From Elgaria multicarinata webbii (taxonomy: Eukaryota; Chordata; Lepidosauria; Squamata; Anguidae): a DNA stretch of 64,000 bases. A model generated the notes under the pieces. It was given only the letters and a program-made list of their open reading frames with translations. It was not told the origin of the DNA and made no database searches. The stretch covers positions 6,535,001 through 6,599,000 of the forward strand of contig NC_086182.1 in the NCBI RefSeq assembly GCF_023053635.1, written 5' to 3'. Of the stretch, positions 52,853 to 64,000 are shown piece after piece (positions within the stretch are counted from its first letter, which is position 1; the number at the start of each line of letters is the position of its first letter). Made by a program: the position numbers and the translations under genes.

Positions 52853-54300
52853 CTGCAAAGGAAGGGCAGGCAAAGTTAAGAGGAAGAACCGGGAGAAACC
52901 ACGCCCCCACACACACATTTAGTACATTTCTATATCGCCCAATAGCCAAAGACCTCTTATCTCCCAGGCTTAGCACCACTGAATCACATAGAGCAGATAA
53001 TGGGATTGGTTGTGTTCTTTTGGAGGAGAACCTGCACATGGCTCTGCTGTTGATCGCAACTCACCAGATATGCATCAAATGTCATTCTCTGGGTGCCCCT
53101 GCCATCAGAGACAAGGCAAACGGCAAAAAAAGAAAGAAAGATAGGACCTTTTTGGTGGTGGTGCCCTACTCATTAAAATTACCCCCACCCCAGGAAGGCC
53201 TGCTTGGTGCCTTCTTTGTTTTAGGGATCCGGCGGCTAAGACTTTGGTGAGCTTCTTTTACCTGCCGATAACTTTTGCATAGATAGATTTGATGCTCATT
53301 GTTAGTCACTTTTGGAATTTGATTACACAATTAAAATCAGGGATATTGCATTATAAATCAATTAATAATAAACACTTATTTCATGTTTGAAGCGCATCTA
53401 TCCCCCATGTATGTGTTTTCCTGCAGGGGCGGTACATGCGCAAAGATCGTGGGCCCTTACTGGTTAGCGCATGGTTGACATCGCTTCCAGGCACACCACG
53501 GATCACTACCCTCCATGGCCATGCTATTTTGAGAAGTACAACCCCCTACCTTGCCTTGCCTCTCTTATTTCCGCACCCCCGCCCGTAGAAGTTGTGCGCT
53601 GAAACGCACCGGCACCCCAGCATACATCTCCAGAGGGAAAGAAAAATAAAATAATAGCAGCAATCCCTGAATAGCAATTTTCCCCGGCAGTGAGAACAGT
53701 CCTGCCCATTTCCATTCTGTGCGTTTGCTGCAGAAGGCAAGTGCGAATACGGTGTTTTACAATGTAATGTTTCTACCAAGAAAGCTACCATTGGTTTGGG
53801 GTGGGCAAAGGACTTTCCAGCTTCTCTTTTAGTCTAATGGTTATTTATTTATTTATTTACTGCAATTCTCAAAGGAGGATTAAAACCAGACACTGCTAAA
53901 AAAATAAAAATAAAAAAAAAGTATATAGAACAAAGCTTTCTCAGGCCTACAAACCCTACTCAACCATCTCCAATTTCTATTTGGACGGAACTGCATTTAG
54001 TTTGTAAATGTACATTCAAGCCAGTGGCTTCCAAATAAACCCAGAATAAATTGTGCTCTTGAAATCAGGAACTCTAAAATTAAACTTTGTAAGGCATTCT
54101 CCATTTCAAAAATACCAAGCTGGCACAAGACAGGAGGAAACATGAATTCTCTCTGTGCAACAATGTTACATAGGAGCTTGTAATGTCACAAGAAGAGGTC
54201 CACATGGCCACATCAGAATCCTTTTTATACAGATACCAAAACCATCCCAGTTTTAAAAACTGACGGAGAGGGGATACAATAGAAATATATAAAGAAATTG
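52853..54300. other. SEMA4C upstream intron, no exon recognised
   Basis: A short L2-like tail (TACATTTCTATATCGCCCAA) lies at 52920-52960 and a decayed L2-like stretch at about 53020-53230. No signal-peptide exon is visible. Confidence 0.35.
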
Positions 54301-54319
54301 TTTAGAATGAAAACAGTGA

Positions 54320-54650
54320 CCTGGTTTGCATGGAATGCGGATTCATGGGTTACTTAATTCGTAAATCGTGGAGTTGTGTTGGAGTGAGTGAGCACACTTC
54401 CTCTTTGCATTTGCTTTCTTCAACGTCCCATTCCTGGGTTGCTTGATGCGACGTGCGAACTCGGAATTATGGGTTGTTGATGGACAAATAACTGGTTTTA
54501 ACCCAACAACAAACCATGGGTACAAACTCCGGGGTCTTTGTCCTTCAACAACCCAGAGTTCCAGGTTCTCATGAAGGCACGTCGCTTGCTCCCATGTGGC
54601 CTCCAAAACCCCTGGGGTGTCATTACATACAAACCAGGCATGAGAGTACA
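54320..54650. mobile_element. Probable hAT-like MITE
   Basis: AGTGACCTGGTTTGCATGGA at the left and CATTACATACAAACCAGGCA at the right are imperfectly inverted. The interior has GGGTTGTTGATGGACAAATAA and CAACAACCC-type inverted motifs. Confidence 0.5.
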
Positions 54651-55487
54651 GGAGAGGCCAGACATGTGCAGCAGTTGAAATGATGAACAGCTTTTCATTA
54701 CATCCAGGGCCATGAAGCAGCCTGTACTGTAAACATCAATGCTATGAGAATGAAATATGGGCTCCTGTGGTGTCTTCTGTAAGAAATCATCTATCTATCC
54801 CTCGAGATAATGTTGACTGTCATACTTCTGTATAAGCAATGGGCTTTTCTTTTATTTCTAAGTGCTGTAAACTATTCTGGCTATTATTTCGTAAATGCCT
54901 CCGTCTTCTCGATATGTGTTTTTCGTAGTTTTCCACTTTTTGAGCTTTGAAAGAAAATGTTTGAAAGAAAACAGGGTTATGCAACTAAGGCTGGATGCAC
55001 AACTGGCATTGGCAAACCACGATCATCTCAGGAAAAAACATGCTTGATTCTCCTTCTCTTCTCATTGACACCACCAACATTGTCACCATGGATGGTTGCA
55101 GGGTGGCTTAGCATGACGTCTGAACCCGGCAGCTTTTCTGTCGTGGTGGCTTTCCATAAACAAGCCATCCTGAGAACACATGGCTTATAGCAGGTTTGTT
55201 TTGGGTAGCTTGTTCTCGAGATGGCTTATCATGACATCTAAACCTGGCAGAGTTGCTTCAGCATGGATTGTTTAAAACAGTGAGAGAGAAGCCTGGCAAC
55301 AGTGTAGAAAGTACTGGGGTTTAGCACAGTGAACTACTACCAAAACCTCAACTCTGCTGATGAGCGCAAATGCTGAGGTTGTGCTGTAAAAGCCCACAGG
55401 ACACGTGCTGGGAGTGGGCAGCAGTCACAGAAGCCCCTTGTTGTCTGGCAGGAGTAACATGGGATAGCGAGCGAACAACCAACTTTG

Positions 55488-55632
55488 GTCATAGCTAGAC
55501 CTAAGGTTTATCCCAGGATTGTCCTGGGGTCAAACCTGTTGTTCATCTAAGTGCCACACAGGGCATCCAGCGCTCAGGCAGGGACAAACCCGGGATGATC
55601 CTGGGATAAACCTTAGGTCTAGCTACGGCCTT
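55488..55632. mobile_element. Palindromic MITE with GCTAGACCTAAGG ends
   Basis: CATAGCTAGACCTAAGGTTT-ATCCCAGGAT pairs with ATCCTGGGATAAACCTTAGG-TCTAGCTACGG. 145 bp, no coding capacity. Confidence 0.8.
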
Positions 55633-55691
55633 AGTCTCAGAGTAGCTTATTGTCAGGATCAGGTCTGGTCCTCCTGTTGTGTACCCCAAAT

Positions 55692-55740
55692 CAGACTTGA
55701 AGAGGAGGAGGAGGAAGAGGAGGAGGAGGAACCAAGACAG
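55692..55740. repeat. (GAG/GAA)n purine-rich tract
   Basis: A run of about 12 GAG/GAA triplets that would read as polyglutamate. The surrounding frame has no homology, so it is treated as simple repeat. Confidence 0.85.
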
Positions 55741-55869
55741 GAAGTGCGGGAGGAAATTCTCCAAGACTCTCCAGGAGTCAAGGAGGAATCTTCACAGGAG
55801 CTTATGAGAAATCATCCCTGGGAACTCAGACTTTGTTGGAGGGGGAGGGAACATCAGAATTGACTGATC

Positions 55870-57170
55870 CCAGAGTCTGCCACAGTGTCAAGCAGGCGGA
55901 ATTGAGAGGAGGCGATCTGCTAGGTTAGCCATTTGGCAAAGGTTACCACTTTAAGACCACCCCCAAGGTGTTCAGTAAAATCCTGTTGTGCACAGGATTG
56001 TCCACTTAGTTGATAGGCAGCTGCCTTGCTTTGCTAGGCTAATTAAGCTTAGAGTATAGCTCCTAGCATTCACACTCCTTTTGGGTGTGAAGATGTGTCT
56101 ATTTACTGAATAATGCTTTGTAGATTGCATAGCAGACCTCTTTATTGTCGCACATCTTGGCAGGAGGGCTTGGAATCACAACACTTACTGCAGTATGCGA
56201 AATCGCCCAACGTTAACCTAACTCGGGCTCCCTTAAAACGACGGCCTGCAAACTCACTTTCAGAAAACCATGGTTTCAGATGATGCTGTTTCTGTAACAC
56301 AAGCAACATGGGGGCCACTCACATGTGATGGATTCCGAGGAATTAAACACTCGGCACGGCATAGCAGGATTGCTTAATGGGCTGGAAAGATCTCCTGCCC
56401 CCTCTGGCCTTGGCTGTAATTTGCAACAGACTCTCAGGAGCAGAGTGGCTACTAGGTCAAATGCTTTTTAAGCCATCAGAGGGGAAGGAAATCACAGGTC
56501 TGCATTAGGGGATTAAGGTCTCGGGGTATTCTTTCGCCCAGATGCAGGGCCTGCTGGATCTGGGCTTTAGCCTTCAGGTGACAGGAAGGCCAGGACAGAA
56601 GGTGCTGAGAAAGACAGCAGCACAATGGTGCCCCATGAACCCCCGCCCCCCTCTAGCACCATCGCCTCCCATGATGCTCCAGGGTTGCCGCTGTGCTATA
56701 CTAGCACTGGGAAGGTTAATCCCAAACTGCTTCCCTTCCTCTGCACAGTGATTAGCAAATTAGTCTCTCTATAAGCCCCCGGAAGCGATGGAGCCAGGGG
56801 TGGGGGGTGGGGAAACAGCTGTTTTCATGGCAAAGCAGGATGTAGCAGCCTCTTGTTAGAGCCCTAGATGATACCAGACAGAGTTCAACACAGAGACTGA
56901 TAAGCTGGAAATCTGAAAAAGAAAGGGAGGCAGGGAGTTTGGGGGCAGAACAGGAATTTATTTACAGACCTCTTTTTTTCCACCAATCAAAGACAAGCAG
57001 GATTAGCTTACGCGATTTCCCACCCCAAATTTCCAGGAAGAGCTGGCAGACCTGGCCGTAGCTTTAGGAGAGTTGACAGCAGCATGGCAGGGCCGTCATA
57101 ATTCAGCGGCCATTATCCAATGACTTTAAAAGATGGTTGAATTCATATCAGTAGCTAGTCTAGCTTTCTC
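55870..57170. other. No gene seen upstream of SEMA4C
   Basis: Apparently unique; no conserved exon recognised. Confidence 0.3.
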
Positions 57171-57174
57171 TGAT

Positions 57175-57265
57175 GTGTTGAGCTACAACTCCAATTATCC
57201 CCAGCCATCATGCTGGGAGTTGTAGTCCAACACACCAGAAGGGCGCCAGGTTGGGGAAAACTGGA
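57175..57265. repeat. Foldback element
   Basis: GTGTTGAGCTACAACTCCAAT ... GGGAGTTGTAGTCCAACACACC-AGAAGGGCGCCAGGTTGGGG. Another at 57585-57715 (TTGACTTCAACTCCCAGCATTC ... GGGAGTTGAAGTCCAAAGCAACTGG). Confidence 0.7.
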
Positions 57266-57269
57266 CTAG

Positions 57270-57417
57270 TCTATTAGTCGTGATAGCCAAGTAAAACTTC
57301 CAAGCTCAGAGGCAGTGCACTGGGTTTGGGGCTTGGGGGGGCTGTTGAATTCATGCACTGTTTCTGGGCTCCTGGGGGCATCTGGCTGGCTATTGCTGGA
57401 AACAGAATATTATTATT

Positions 57418-57449
<32 letters not shown>

Positions 57450-57535
57450 TTTAGCACCATCAATGTACATACTGGGCTAGATAAATCTACGGTCTGATCC
57501 AGCAGGACAATTTTTATGTTGGGAGTATTGTTGAT
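57270..57535 (+). mobile_element. Old L3-like LINE tail interrupted by (ATT)n repeat
   Basis: GAGGCAGTGCACTGGGTTTG ... GGAAACAGAATATT, then (ATT)n/(ATTT)n with AGCACCATCAATGTACAT, then ACTGGGCTAGATAAATCTACGG. Confidence 0.5.
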
Positions 57536-57834
57536 CAGATGGGAAGGCCACATATTCTGCAGGGGATTCTGAAACATGAACTAGGACAGGGGTGGGCAGA
57601 AAGTAGATTTTCAGATGTTGACTTCAACTCCCAGCATTCCTGACCATTGGCCATGCTGGCGAGGGCTTCTGGGAGTTGAAGTCCAAAGCAACTGGAGATT
57701 ACCTTCTGCCTGCCCTTGATCTAGGGGAGGGTCAGACAGAAAGTAGACTGGGATTTACTTGTAGTTTTCTAGGTGATTTGCAATATATTGGCATTTCCTG
57801 CTCCCAATAGTTTAACAAAGAAGACAGCAAAAAT

Positions 57835-57835
<1 letters not shown>

Positions 57836-57878
<43 letters not shown>
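57836..57878. repeat. (CA)n microsatellite
   Basis: About 21 CA units. Confidence 0.95.
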
Positions 57879-57880
<2 letters not shown>

Positions 57881-58205
57881 CTGCTCTTAAATTAGGCTGC
57901 TGAAACCAAGAAAGCTCAGTGGAAACTAGAAGCAGATTCGTGTGTGCAACGTCCAATTCCACTACTGAAAACAAGCTTGTGAGTCTGTGCTCAGAAATCC
58001 TATGTCTGCCGCCTTGAGCTACTATTATGTGCCTGGCTCTGGTTTGCGGACATTAGGGTGGGTGGGAATAGATCCCACAAACCTGAGGTTCACACACAGG
58101 TCTACAGGACCTGTCCTGTGCCAGGGAGCAGCAGCTGCCGGATAAGCCAGTAACTTTGCTGAAAGAGCTCTCAGCTTGTAGGTCTGCAAAGAAGCACATT
58201 ACCCG

Positions 58206-58218
58206 CTACACACACATA

Positions 58219-58264
<46 letters not shown>
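58206..58264. repeat. (CA)n microsatellite
   Basis: CACACATACACACATACACA followed by about 20 CA units. Confidence 0.95.
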
Positions 58265-58265
<1 letters not shown>

Positions 58266-58759
58266 CTGGAAACCATGGAAAACACACTAGGTTGAGGCCT
58301 ACGCAGCCCTGGGCCTGCCAGCCAGCCTTGATCAAGGGACCATTGTTTGAGATGCTCAGCATGTAACCGGAGACAGAGCACCCAGCCTGTGCAATAGAGA
58401 ACCTTTTCCCCGGCCGGCTCAGAGTTTGAGTGCGCCGCTTTGTTCACCAAAGAGACACCCTCTGTGTGGCGCAGAGCATATCCCTCAGGGGAGCAGATAG
58501 CGCTGGGGCAAGGGACCTGCACAATGATATCCAGGCATTGCTGGGGTGAGGAGGAAGAGGGGAGGGGAGGGGAACCCAGCCACCAGCCACAAATGCCACC
58601 TGCCTCTCCGTTCCTACAACGTGTCACTGCACAGACAGAGCCGGGAAGGCCGAAGAGAGAGGCAGAAAATGTTCTGGCTTCTCTGCACACCCACTAAAGT
58701 AGCGTTCCCCAACCTGGTGCTCTCCAGATGCTCGGTTACCAGAATTACATATAGAATAG

Positions 58760-58968
58760 TTATTTAAGTGTTTTTAATGGACCCCACAATTGTTGTTTTT
58801 AAATGGATACTGTTGTTTTTACACTGTTTTTATGTGTGTGTGTGTGTGTGTGTGTGTGTTTAAATTGTATACTTTTAATGTTTACTATTTTAAAATGTTG
58901 TAAACCGCCCAGAGAGCTTCGGCTGTGGGGCGGTATATAAATGTAATTAAATAAATAAATAAATAAAT
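58760..58968 (+). mobile_element. L2 LINE 3' terminus with (TG)n
   Basis: TTTTTAATGGACCCCACAAT ... (TG)13 at 58834-58860 ... AAACCGCCCAGAGAGCTTCG-GCTGTGGGGCGGTATATAAA and AATAAATAA tail. Confidence 0.88.
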
Positions 58969-59200
58969 TTAGTTATTTATTAAAACATTTGTCTCCCGCC
59001 CTATATCACTAGGATCTCAGGGTGGCGTACAAATAAAATAATACCAACCATATAAAACAGTAAATATACACAGCTAAAAACAAACTAAACCATTAATCAA
59101 GCTAACAATATTGTATTCTAAGTTTCAACAAACGAAACCAAACAAACACAAGAGTAACTACAGACTTTAAAGGCCTCAGTTTCAAATATTACAACTGTCT
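58969..59200 (-). mobile_element. Antisense L2-like tail
   Basis: TAAAACATTTGTCTCCCGCCC-TATATCACTAGGATCTCAGGG is the reverse of a CCCTGAGATCC...GGGCGGGAGA terminus. Confidence 0.5.
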
Positions 59201-59202
59201 AA

Positions 59203-59208
59203 AAATAA

Positions 59209-59263
<55 letters not shown>
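59203..59263. repeat. (GAAA)n microsatellite
   Basis: About 15 AAAG units. Confidence 0.95.
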
Positions 59264-59269
59264 GAGTAA

Positions 59270-60360
59270 GTTACACATAATCTTCAGTAAAGACAGACCA
59301 CATACCCAAAGTCCATTCATAAGCGGTGCTTATACTCTTTCAAATGTTGCTGCTGTTGGAAATGGGACATTTGCACACCTCTCCTTCAGAACCAAGCATT
59401 AAGAAGTGTACCCCAAAACAATTAGGCTGGTTAGGAAGCTAAACGTTTACACACACACACACAGAGGCGCGCAAATATGGGGAGGGGATTATTTCCCCCA
59501 CCTTATGTCTAAGATATTTCCAATCCACCCAGAAAGCTGGAATTTGGCACATAGGTCAAGAAATACGGGTGGCCAGAGAGGGGGTCATTTTACACCTAGC
59601 TGTCAAAATGCGGGGAAATGGCGTTTACTTGGTAGAAGAGGCGTTCTGCCAGAGCAAGACAAGCAAGCCCTTGGGGCAAAGTCTTGGGTGGTGGGTGCCC
59701 CACGGCCTCTTGTGGGTGGGATTTGGGGGAGCCACAGTCACCCCTCCATCTGACCGGGTTGCCTCAGAGCATTTTGCAGAACGTGCATTCCCCCTGGCCG
59801 GCTGCTGGATCCAAAACTGGCCCCTTCCAAACCAGACAATCCCATCTCAGCACCTCTGTCTCAGCAGTAGCTGCTACTACCTGTCCCGAACGAGTCTCCT
59901 CCGCAACCTACCTGTACATTTGGAGGCCCTGCGGCTTCCAAATCCAGCATCTGAAAGTCGCCCAGCACCCAAAGACTGCAGAGGTCAGGCATCTGGGATC
60001 GATTAGGCCCTGGAGCTGAGCAGAAGCTGCCACAAATGAGCCTGATCAAAGGCCCCCCAAAAGTCTGGCTTCAATCAGTCCCTTTTCCCTCGCCAGGAAA
60101 TTCAGGGGGGGGGTGGACAGGGGAGTGGCAGCCAAAGAAAAGAAGCCTCCCCAACTCTCTGGGAACTGACATCGAGGAGCCACCGGAAGGTTCTGGAAGC
60201 CCAAGTCATAACTCTTCTTGGGAGATGGTTCAAGGAAAGAGAGTGCAAGAGAGCAGAGCTCACCCACACGATATGGAGACACCCAGTCCTATGATTTGTC
60301 ATTTCTACATCTAAAGCCAATTCCTGTTCTTATTTCTCCTCACCCACAAGAATTGCCACT
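59270..60360. other. No gene seen upstream of SEMA4C
   Basis: Mostly unique. A minus-strand donor-like CAG|GTAGGT at 59912/59911 follows a short acceptor-bounded segment, but it has no in-frame start codon for the next SEMA4C exon. Confidence 0.3.
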
Positions 60361-60377
60361 TGGGGCAAGTTAAATAT

Positions 60378-60980
60378 GCAGGGTGGCCACTTAACGCCTG
60401 GCCAAAGCGGAGGAAATGAAGCACTGAAGACATGGATTGGCATAAAATTTGCATGAGCTCATTTTTACATTTGGGCACAAATTTAGAAAGAACTGCTATA
60501 ATTTGAAAAGAGATACAATACATCTCAACTCAGAGGGGATCATAGAATCATAAAACAGTAGAGTTGGAAGGGGCCTATAAGGCCATGGAGTCCAACCCCC
60601 TGCTCAATGCAGGAATCCACCTCAAAGCATCCCTGACAGATGGTTGTCCAGCTGCCTCTTGAAGGCCTCCAGTGTGGGAGAGCCCACAACCTCTCTAGGT
60701 CATTGGTTCCATTGTCATTCTGCTCTAACTGTCAGGACGTCTTTCCTGATGCCCAGCCGGACTTTGGCTCCCGATAACTTGAGCCCGTTATTCCGTGTCC
60801 TGCACTCTGGGATAATCGAGAAGAGATCCTGGCCCTCCTCCGTGTGACAACCTTTCAAGTATGGGCAACTTCTGAGGCCCCTGCTGCTCTCTCTTTTTCG
60901 GGTTATCTTTAGACCCGACTTAAATTGCATAATCCTTCAAACAGAGGATTGTCCTCTCTAAAAGTTGACACATGGCCACC
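60378..60980. mobile_element. DNA element with GGGTGGCC ends, split by CR1
   Basis: Left CAGGGTGGCCACTTAACGCC and right CATGGCCACCCTATGG are inverted. The internal ATTGGCATAAAATTTGCATGAG and CATCTCAACTCAG blocks match 51690-51865. CR1 sits at 60538-60862. Confidence 0.65.
60538..60862 (-). mobile_element. CR1 3' end inside a DNA element
   Basis: GGATCATAGAATCATAAAAC ... GCCCGTTATTCCGTGTCCTG ... TGTGACAACCTTTCAAGTAT. Confidence 0.93.
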
Positions 60981-60984
60981 CTAT

Positions 60985-61560
60985 GGCTGAGGATCTTTAA
61001 AGGAAACTCCTGCCGTAACGCCTGACTCAGAGGAGGCTGGTGGCCCGATGTCCGTGGGGTGACCGAATGTGCAATAAGCAGGCCCTGGTTCAACAAGAAG
61101 CTTCAACGGTGCCACTCTGACTGCCCCACTGCCCTCTAGAGCCTCGGAGCGAGGCGATATCTCGCTTTCCATCTACCCTCAATAAAGCAGGCTTAATTAA
61201 GCCATCCTGAAGAGAACAACGCAACAGAATTTGACAGTACTTTGAGAACTGTCCAATCTTTTATTTGATCTCCTACGCCCTAACTGTGCCCGTGGCCGTT
61301 GCTTCTGTCGCCCTGCCCTTGTTACAAGCCCGGGTGAGGCGGCATCAAGCGAATCCCGGGTACAGATCAGCAGGGACTAAGACCTGGTCTAAGAACAGAG
61401 AAGTCATTGACCAAAAGGGGACACCGGCAGCAGTGCTACACAACTCCTGAGGACAGGGGCCGTGTCACAGCTTCAGTCAGGCCATCTCAGAATGTAATAA
61501 TAAAAAGAGAGACAGAGAGAGAGTTCATGAACAGTGGTAGAACGTACTTGCCTTAGGAGT
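60985..61560. other. No gene seen
   Basis: Unrecognised sequence. Confidence 0.3.
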
Positions 61561-61567
61561 GCATAAC

Positions 61568-61741
61568 TACTGTATTTCTTCGATTGTAAGATGCCATCGA
61601 TTGTAAGACGCACCCTAATTTCAGTACCACCAACAGGAAAAAAAAAACCTAAGACATACCCGCGATTCTAAGACGCACCCCGTTTTTAGAGAAGTTTATA
61701 TTGGGGGGAAAGTGCGTCTTAGAATTGAAGAAATAGGGTAC
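61568..61741. mobile_element. Short MITE with TATTTCTTCGATT ends
   Basis: GTATTTCTTCGATTGTAAGA and TCTTAGAATTGAAGAAATA are inverted. AAGACGCACCC recurs inside. About 174 bp, superfamily uncertain. Confidence 0.75.
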
Positions 61742-61744
61742 AAG

Positions 61745-62930
61745 CCTTCACACATCTATTGTTTTTAAATTTTAAATCATAAATTTTAAGTAATGTCTGT
61801 TTGTTTTTAATGATATGTGATTTTTTGAAATGGTCAGAAGACTTATTCAATAAAGGTATTCATTCATTCATTCACATCTAGGTGACTGGTAAGACACCCA
61901 CCAAAAGAGTCAATAGTTTTAATTTCTAAGATGAGAAATATTACATTTTCCTCAAACTATCGGGGACAGAGAGTGCAGGCAGGGACATTAACATGCTGCA
62001 TACGGGGCATAAATAATCGCCCCTGTGCGGCTTGTTGCCTCTTCCTCTTCGCCATGCAGGTGCGCTTAGCACCTTCTGGCTACCCGTCGACTCAGAACTA
62101 AGCTGTAAACACACCAGATTTATTCAGCCCGAGGGCCCTAAGAGACAGGCCTTGCGTCCGCTTGCCTGGGCCTCGCTCCAGCTACCGCTCAGCTCAGATT
62201 CAATTACAGGAAAACTAACCCCCACCCCACCTGCCGCCGCCGCCCCAAATTGACAAGACATACAAGGGCTGCCAAAATATACACGGACAAGATCCTCAAA
62301 GTGTCTTGCCAGAGAATGGAGTTATCTTCAAGGCCAGGCAGAACACAGCCCAAATACCTGGTTGCACAAATGGCTTAAAAAGCACGGCGGAATTGGATAG
62401 CGTTTATGATAAATACTTACTACAACACAGTAATCTATATTTATACCGTAGGTTATTCAGGGGCAAGCGCCTTCTGTCTGTATCGCTAACATTAATATAC
62501 TATCTCTGGGTGTTTAAGGAGCTCCACGTACATTGCCTTGTTCTAATCCTTACTACAGACTTGCAGGGTGCGTCAGCGTCCATATCCTCCTAGGGCAGTT
62601 GGGGGACTGAGACCCAGAGAAACGGGCTGGCCTAAAACTACCGAGGCCGGTTGTCACATTTAGCGAAGTAGAATGGCATTTGCTTGCCATTGTGTGGTTC
62701 CTTCCCACACAGCTCCGGTATTGCTGCACAGCACTCTGCACATGCTCAAGAGAAAAAAATGTTCTTCTTACATTGAAGAAATTATTAATTCTTTTACTAA
62801 TCAGTGCCTAATAGCCACGATAACTGATCAGAACCTCCAGGCAGAGAGCGAGTACACCTCACAATAGAAGAGGCGATGAACAGTTGCTTTCAAGTCCTGC
62901 TACTCGTGAGAGCCCTGGAGGCATAGGTTA
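61745..62930. other. No gene seen
   Basis: AT-rich at the left, otherwise unique. No exon with recognisable product. Confidence 0.3.
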
Positions 62931-62934
62931 GACA

Positions 62935-63015
62935 TCACTGGAAACAGATTACTGGGCTGGATGGATCTGTGGCCTGATTCAGCAAGTCAGTTCTGATGTT
63001 GGTCATCAGGTGGGA
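62935..63015 (+). mobile_element. Decayed L3-like LINE 3' end
   Basis: GGAAACAGATTACTGGGCTGG-ATGGATCTGTGGCCTGATTC and GTTCTGATGTTGG match the L3-like terminus. Confidence 0.5.
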
Positions 63016-63124
63016 GGGGCACGTTGCAAAGGATTCTGGGGGATGGTCCCAGGCACACAGCCAGTTCACAGGGAATGCTGGTCATGGACCTGCTCAGCTG
63101 AGCCCCTGTGAACGGAATGGATGC

Positions 63125-63650
63125 ATTCAGACAATACATTAGTCAATGGTGGGTGGAGTAGTCAACTCACAGTTGGTTTTTCTGCGGGTACTCCCCGCAC
63201 AACATGTTCCTGCACAACTGTGGGTGGGTGGGGCTGGCGCAGAGCGGACTAACAGTTAACCCGGCATTGACTGACCCAGCCCACGCCCCTTTCCCCTCCC
63301 ACCCTCGGTTCTCTAACCCAGCAGCCTCTGCGAGTTGTGCCAGCTGTACCAGAGCGGCCGACTCGGTTTTGGCCACTCTTGCCTGGGAACTCTATAGCCA
63401 GGCAAAAAGTCAACCCTGCAAAAACCTCCACTGGCTCAGTTCGACAACATGAAAACCAACAATTGTGCAAGAAGTCAACTCTGCAGCCGGTTGCGTTTCT
63501 CCAGTGGTTGTTTTGAGGAAAAAGTTACCCGTCCGGTGGTTTTTGCCCAACAGGTGACACAAATACCAACCCTGGACCAGTCAACTGACAGTTGACTACT
63601 AAAACCACCGGTGGTTATTGCGTTGCCCGAACTGAGCCAGCGTGTGCTAA
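63125..63650. mobile_element. hAT-like MITE with compound inverted repeats
   Basis: CAGACAATACATTAGTCAAT ... GTAGTCAACTCACAGTTGG at the left pairs with CAACTGACAGTTGACTACTA ... GGTTATTGCGTTGCCCGAAC at the right. Additional CTCAGTTCGACAAC and AGTCAACTCTGC motifs occur inside. Confidence 0.6.
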
Positions 63651-64000
63651 CGCAGATCCAAGGCTCCTCTACAGCCTGGGTGGGCTGAAGGCAGATGAGA
63701 ATCTACTGGCAAATCTCTGGGTATTGGGGATTCCTGACCGGAGAGGGTGTTGCAAAGGGTCTGGCCCGGCCACCACTGGCCCGTAAGGGAAAAACAACCA
63801 CCCCTGATGCCCCCACCGGTGAGCCACATGGCACAGAACTCAGCAAAGCCATTCTGCCAACTGGGGTTGTTTCAAACTCCCAGCAAAAGGGCTCCGCAGC
63901 GGAGCAGGCGGGATTGGTCTCATTCAACTAAACACCCGAGCCAGGCAATTACAGGGCCCAGCCCTATAATCAGCAGCTTTGCCATGAATCAGCAGAATGT

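Noticed and set aside
52596-53039. Open frame on minus strand extending the first sema exon upstream, including a hydrophobic run that looks like a signal peptide
   Set aside because: The hydrophobic run is the translated polypyrimidine tract of a canonical acceptor (TTCCTTTGCAG). The phase and family alignment require a spliced upstream exon.
55519-55863. Frame with a polyglutamate run
   Set aside because: It begins in a palindromic MITE and runs through a (GAG)n simple repeat; no conserved domain.
58199-58690. 163-codon minus-strand frame with a cysteine-valine repeat tail
   Set aside because: The tail is a translated (CA)n microsatellite and the remainder has no homology.
59912-59976. 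Candidate SEMA4C upstream exon with donor CAG|GTAGGT and acceptor CTCTGCAG
   Set aside because: In the frame needed to join 52852 it has no start codon or signal peptide and does not resemble SEMA4C. At best it would be a 5' UTR exon.
1-64000. LTR retroelements, endogenous retroviruses, Polintons or CRISPR arrays
   Set aside because: No long terminal direct repeats, primer-binding sites, gag/pol/env-like frames, capsid frames or spaced direct repeats were seen. The regular repeats present are microsatellites and LINE tails.

Overview
The window is vertebrate nuclear DNA, most likely from a squamate reptile (lizard or snake). It has one interrupted, canonically spliced gene in a background dense with CR1, L3-like and L2 LINE fragments, tRNA-derived SINEs with L2-type tails, and many short palindromic DNA transposons (mostly hAT-like, one Tc1/mariner-like), plus long microsatellites. 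This repeat mix is typical of squamates; the species cannot be named from the sequence alone. No bacterial-type operon, CRISPR array or intact autonomous mobile element is present.

The only host gene I can identify is semaphorin 4C (SEMA4C), on the minus strand. Thirteen coding exons lie between 52852 and 34392. All have GT-AG borders and compatible phases, and they give 802 contiguous residues: most of the sema domain, the PSI domain, one Ig-like domain, a transmembrane helix and a cytoplasmic tail ending in the PDZ ligand ESSV. The first coding exon (signal peptide, roughly 35 residues) was not found in the 11 kb to the right and probably lies outside the window. The 3' UTR appears to run from 34391 to about 32003 and carries an 832-bp nested pair of miniature transposons.

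Layout: 1-32000 is intergenic, downstream of SEMA4C, and consists largely of nested repeats with some GC-rich unique islands (600-1000, 16690-17820, 22120-22800). The 10571-12405 interval holds the longest LINE, with a decayed reverse transcriptase. 32003-52852 is SEMA4C, with repeats confined to its introns and 3' UTR. 52853-64000 is the upstream intron or 5' flank, with more foldback elements and microsatellites.

No new multi-gene system is visible. The most interesting signals are structural: a 61-bp-arm near-perfect palindrome at 23586-23711; several multi-level transposon nests datable by target-site duplications; a transposon hairpin inside the SEMA4C 3' UTR; and a miniature transposon with three inverted pairs of consensus 5' splice-site motifs.
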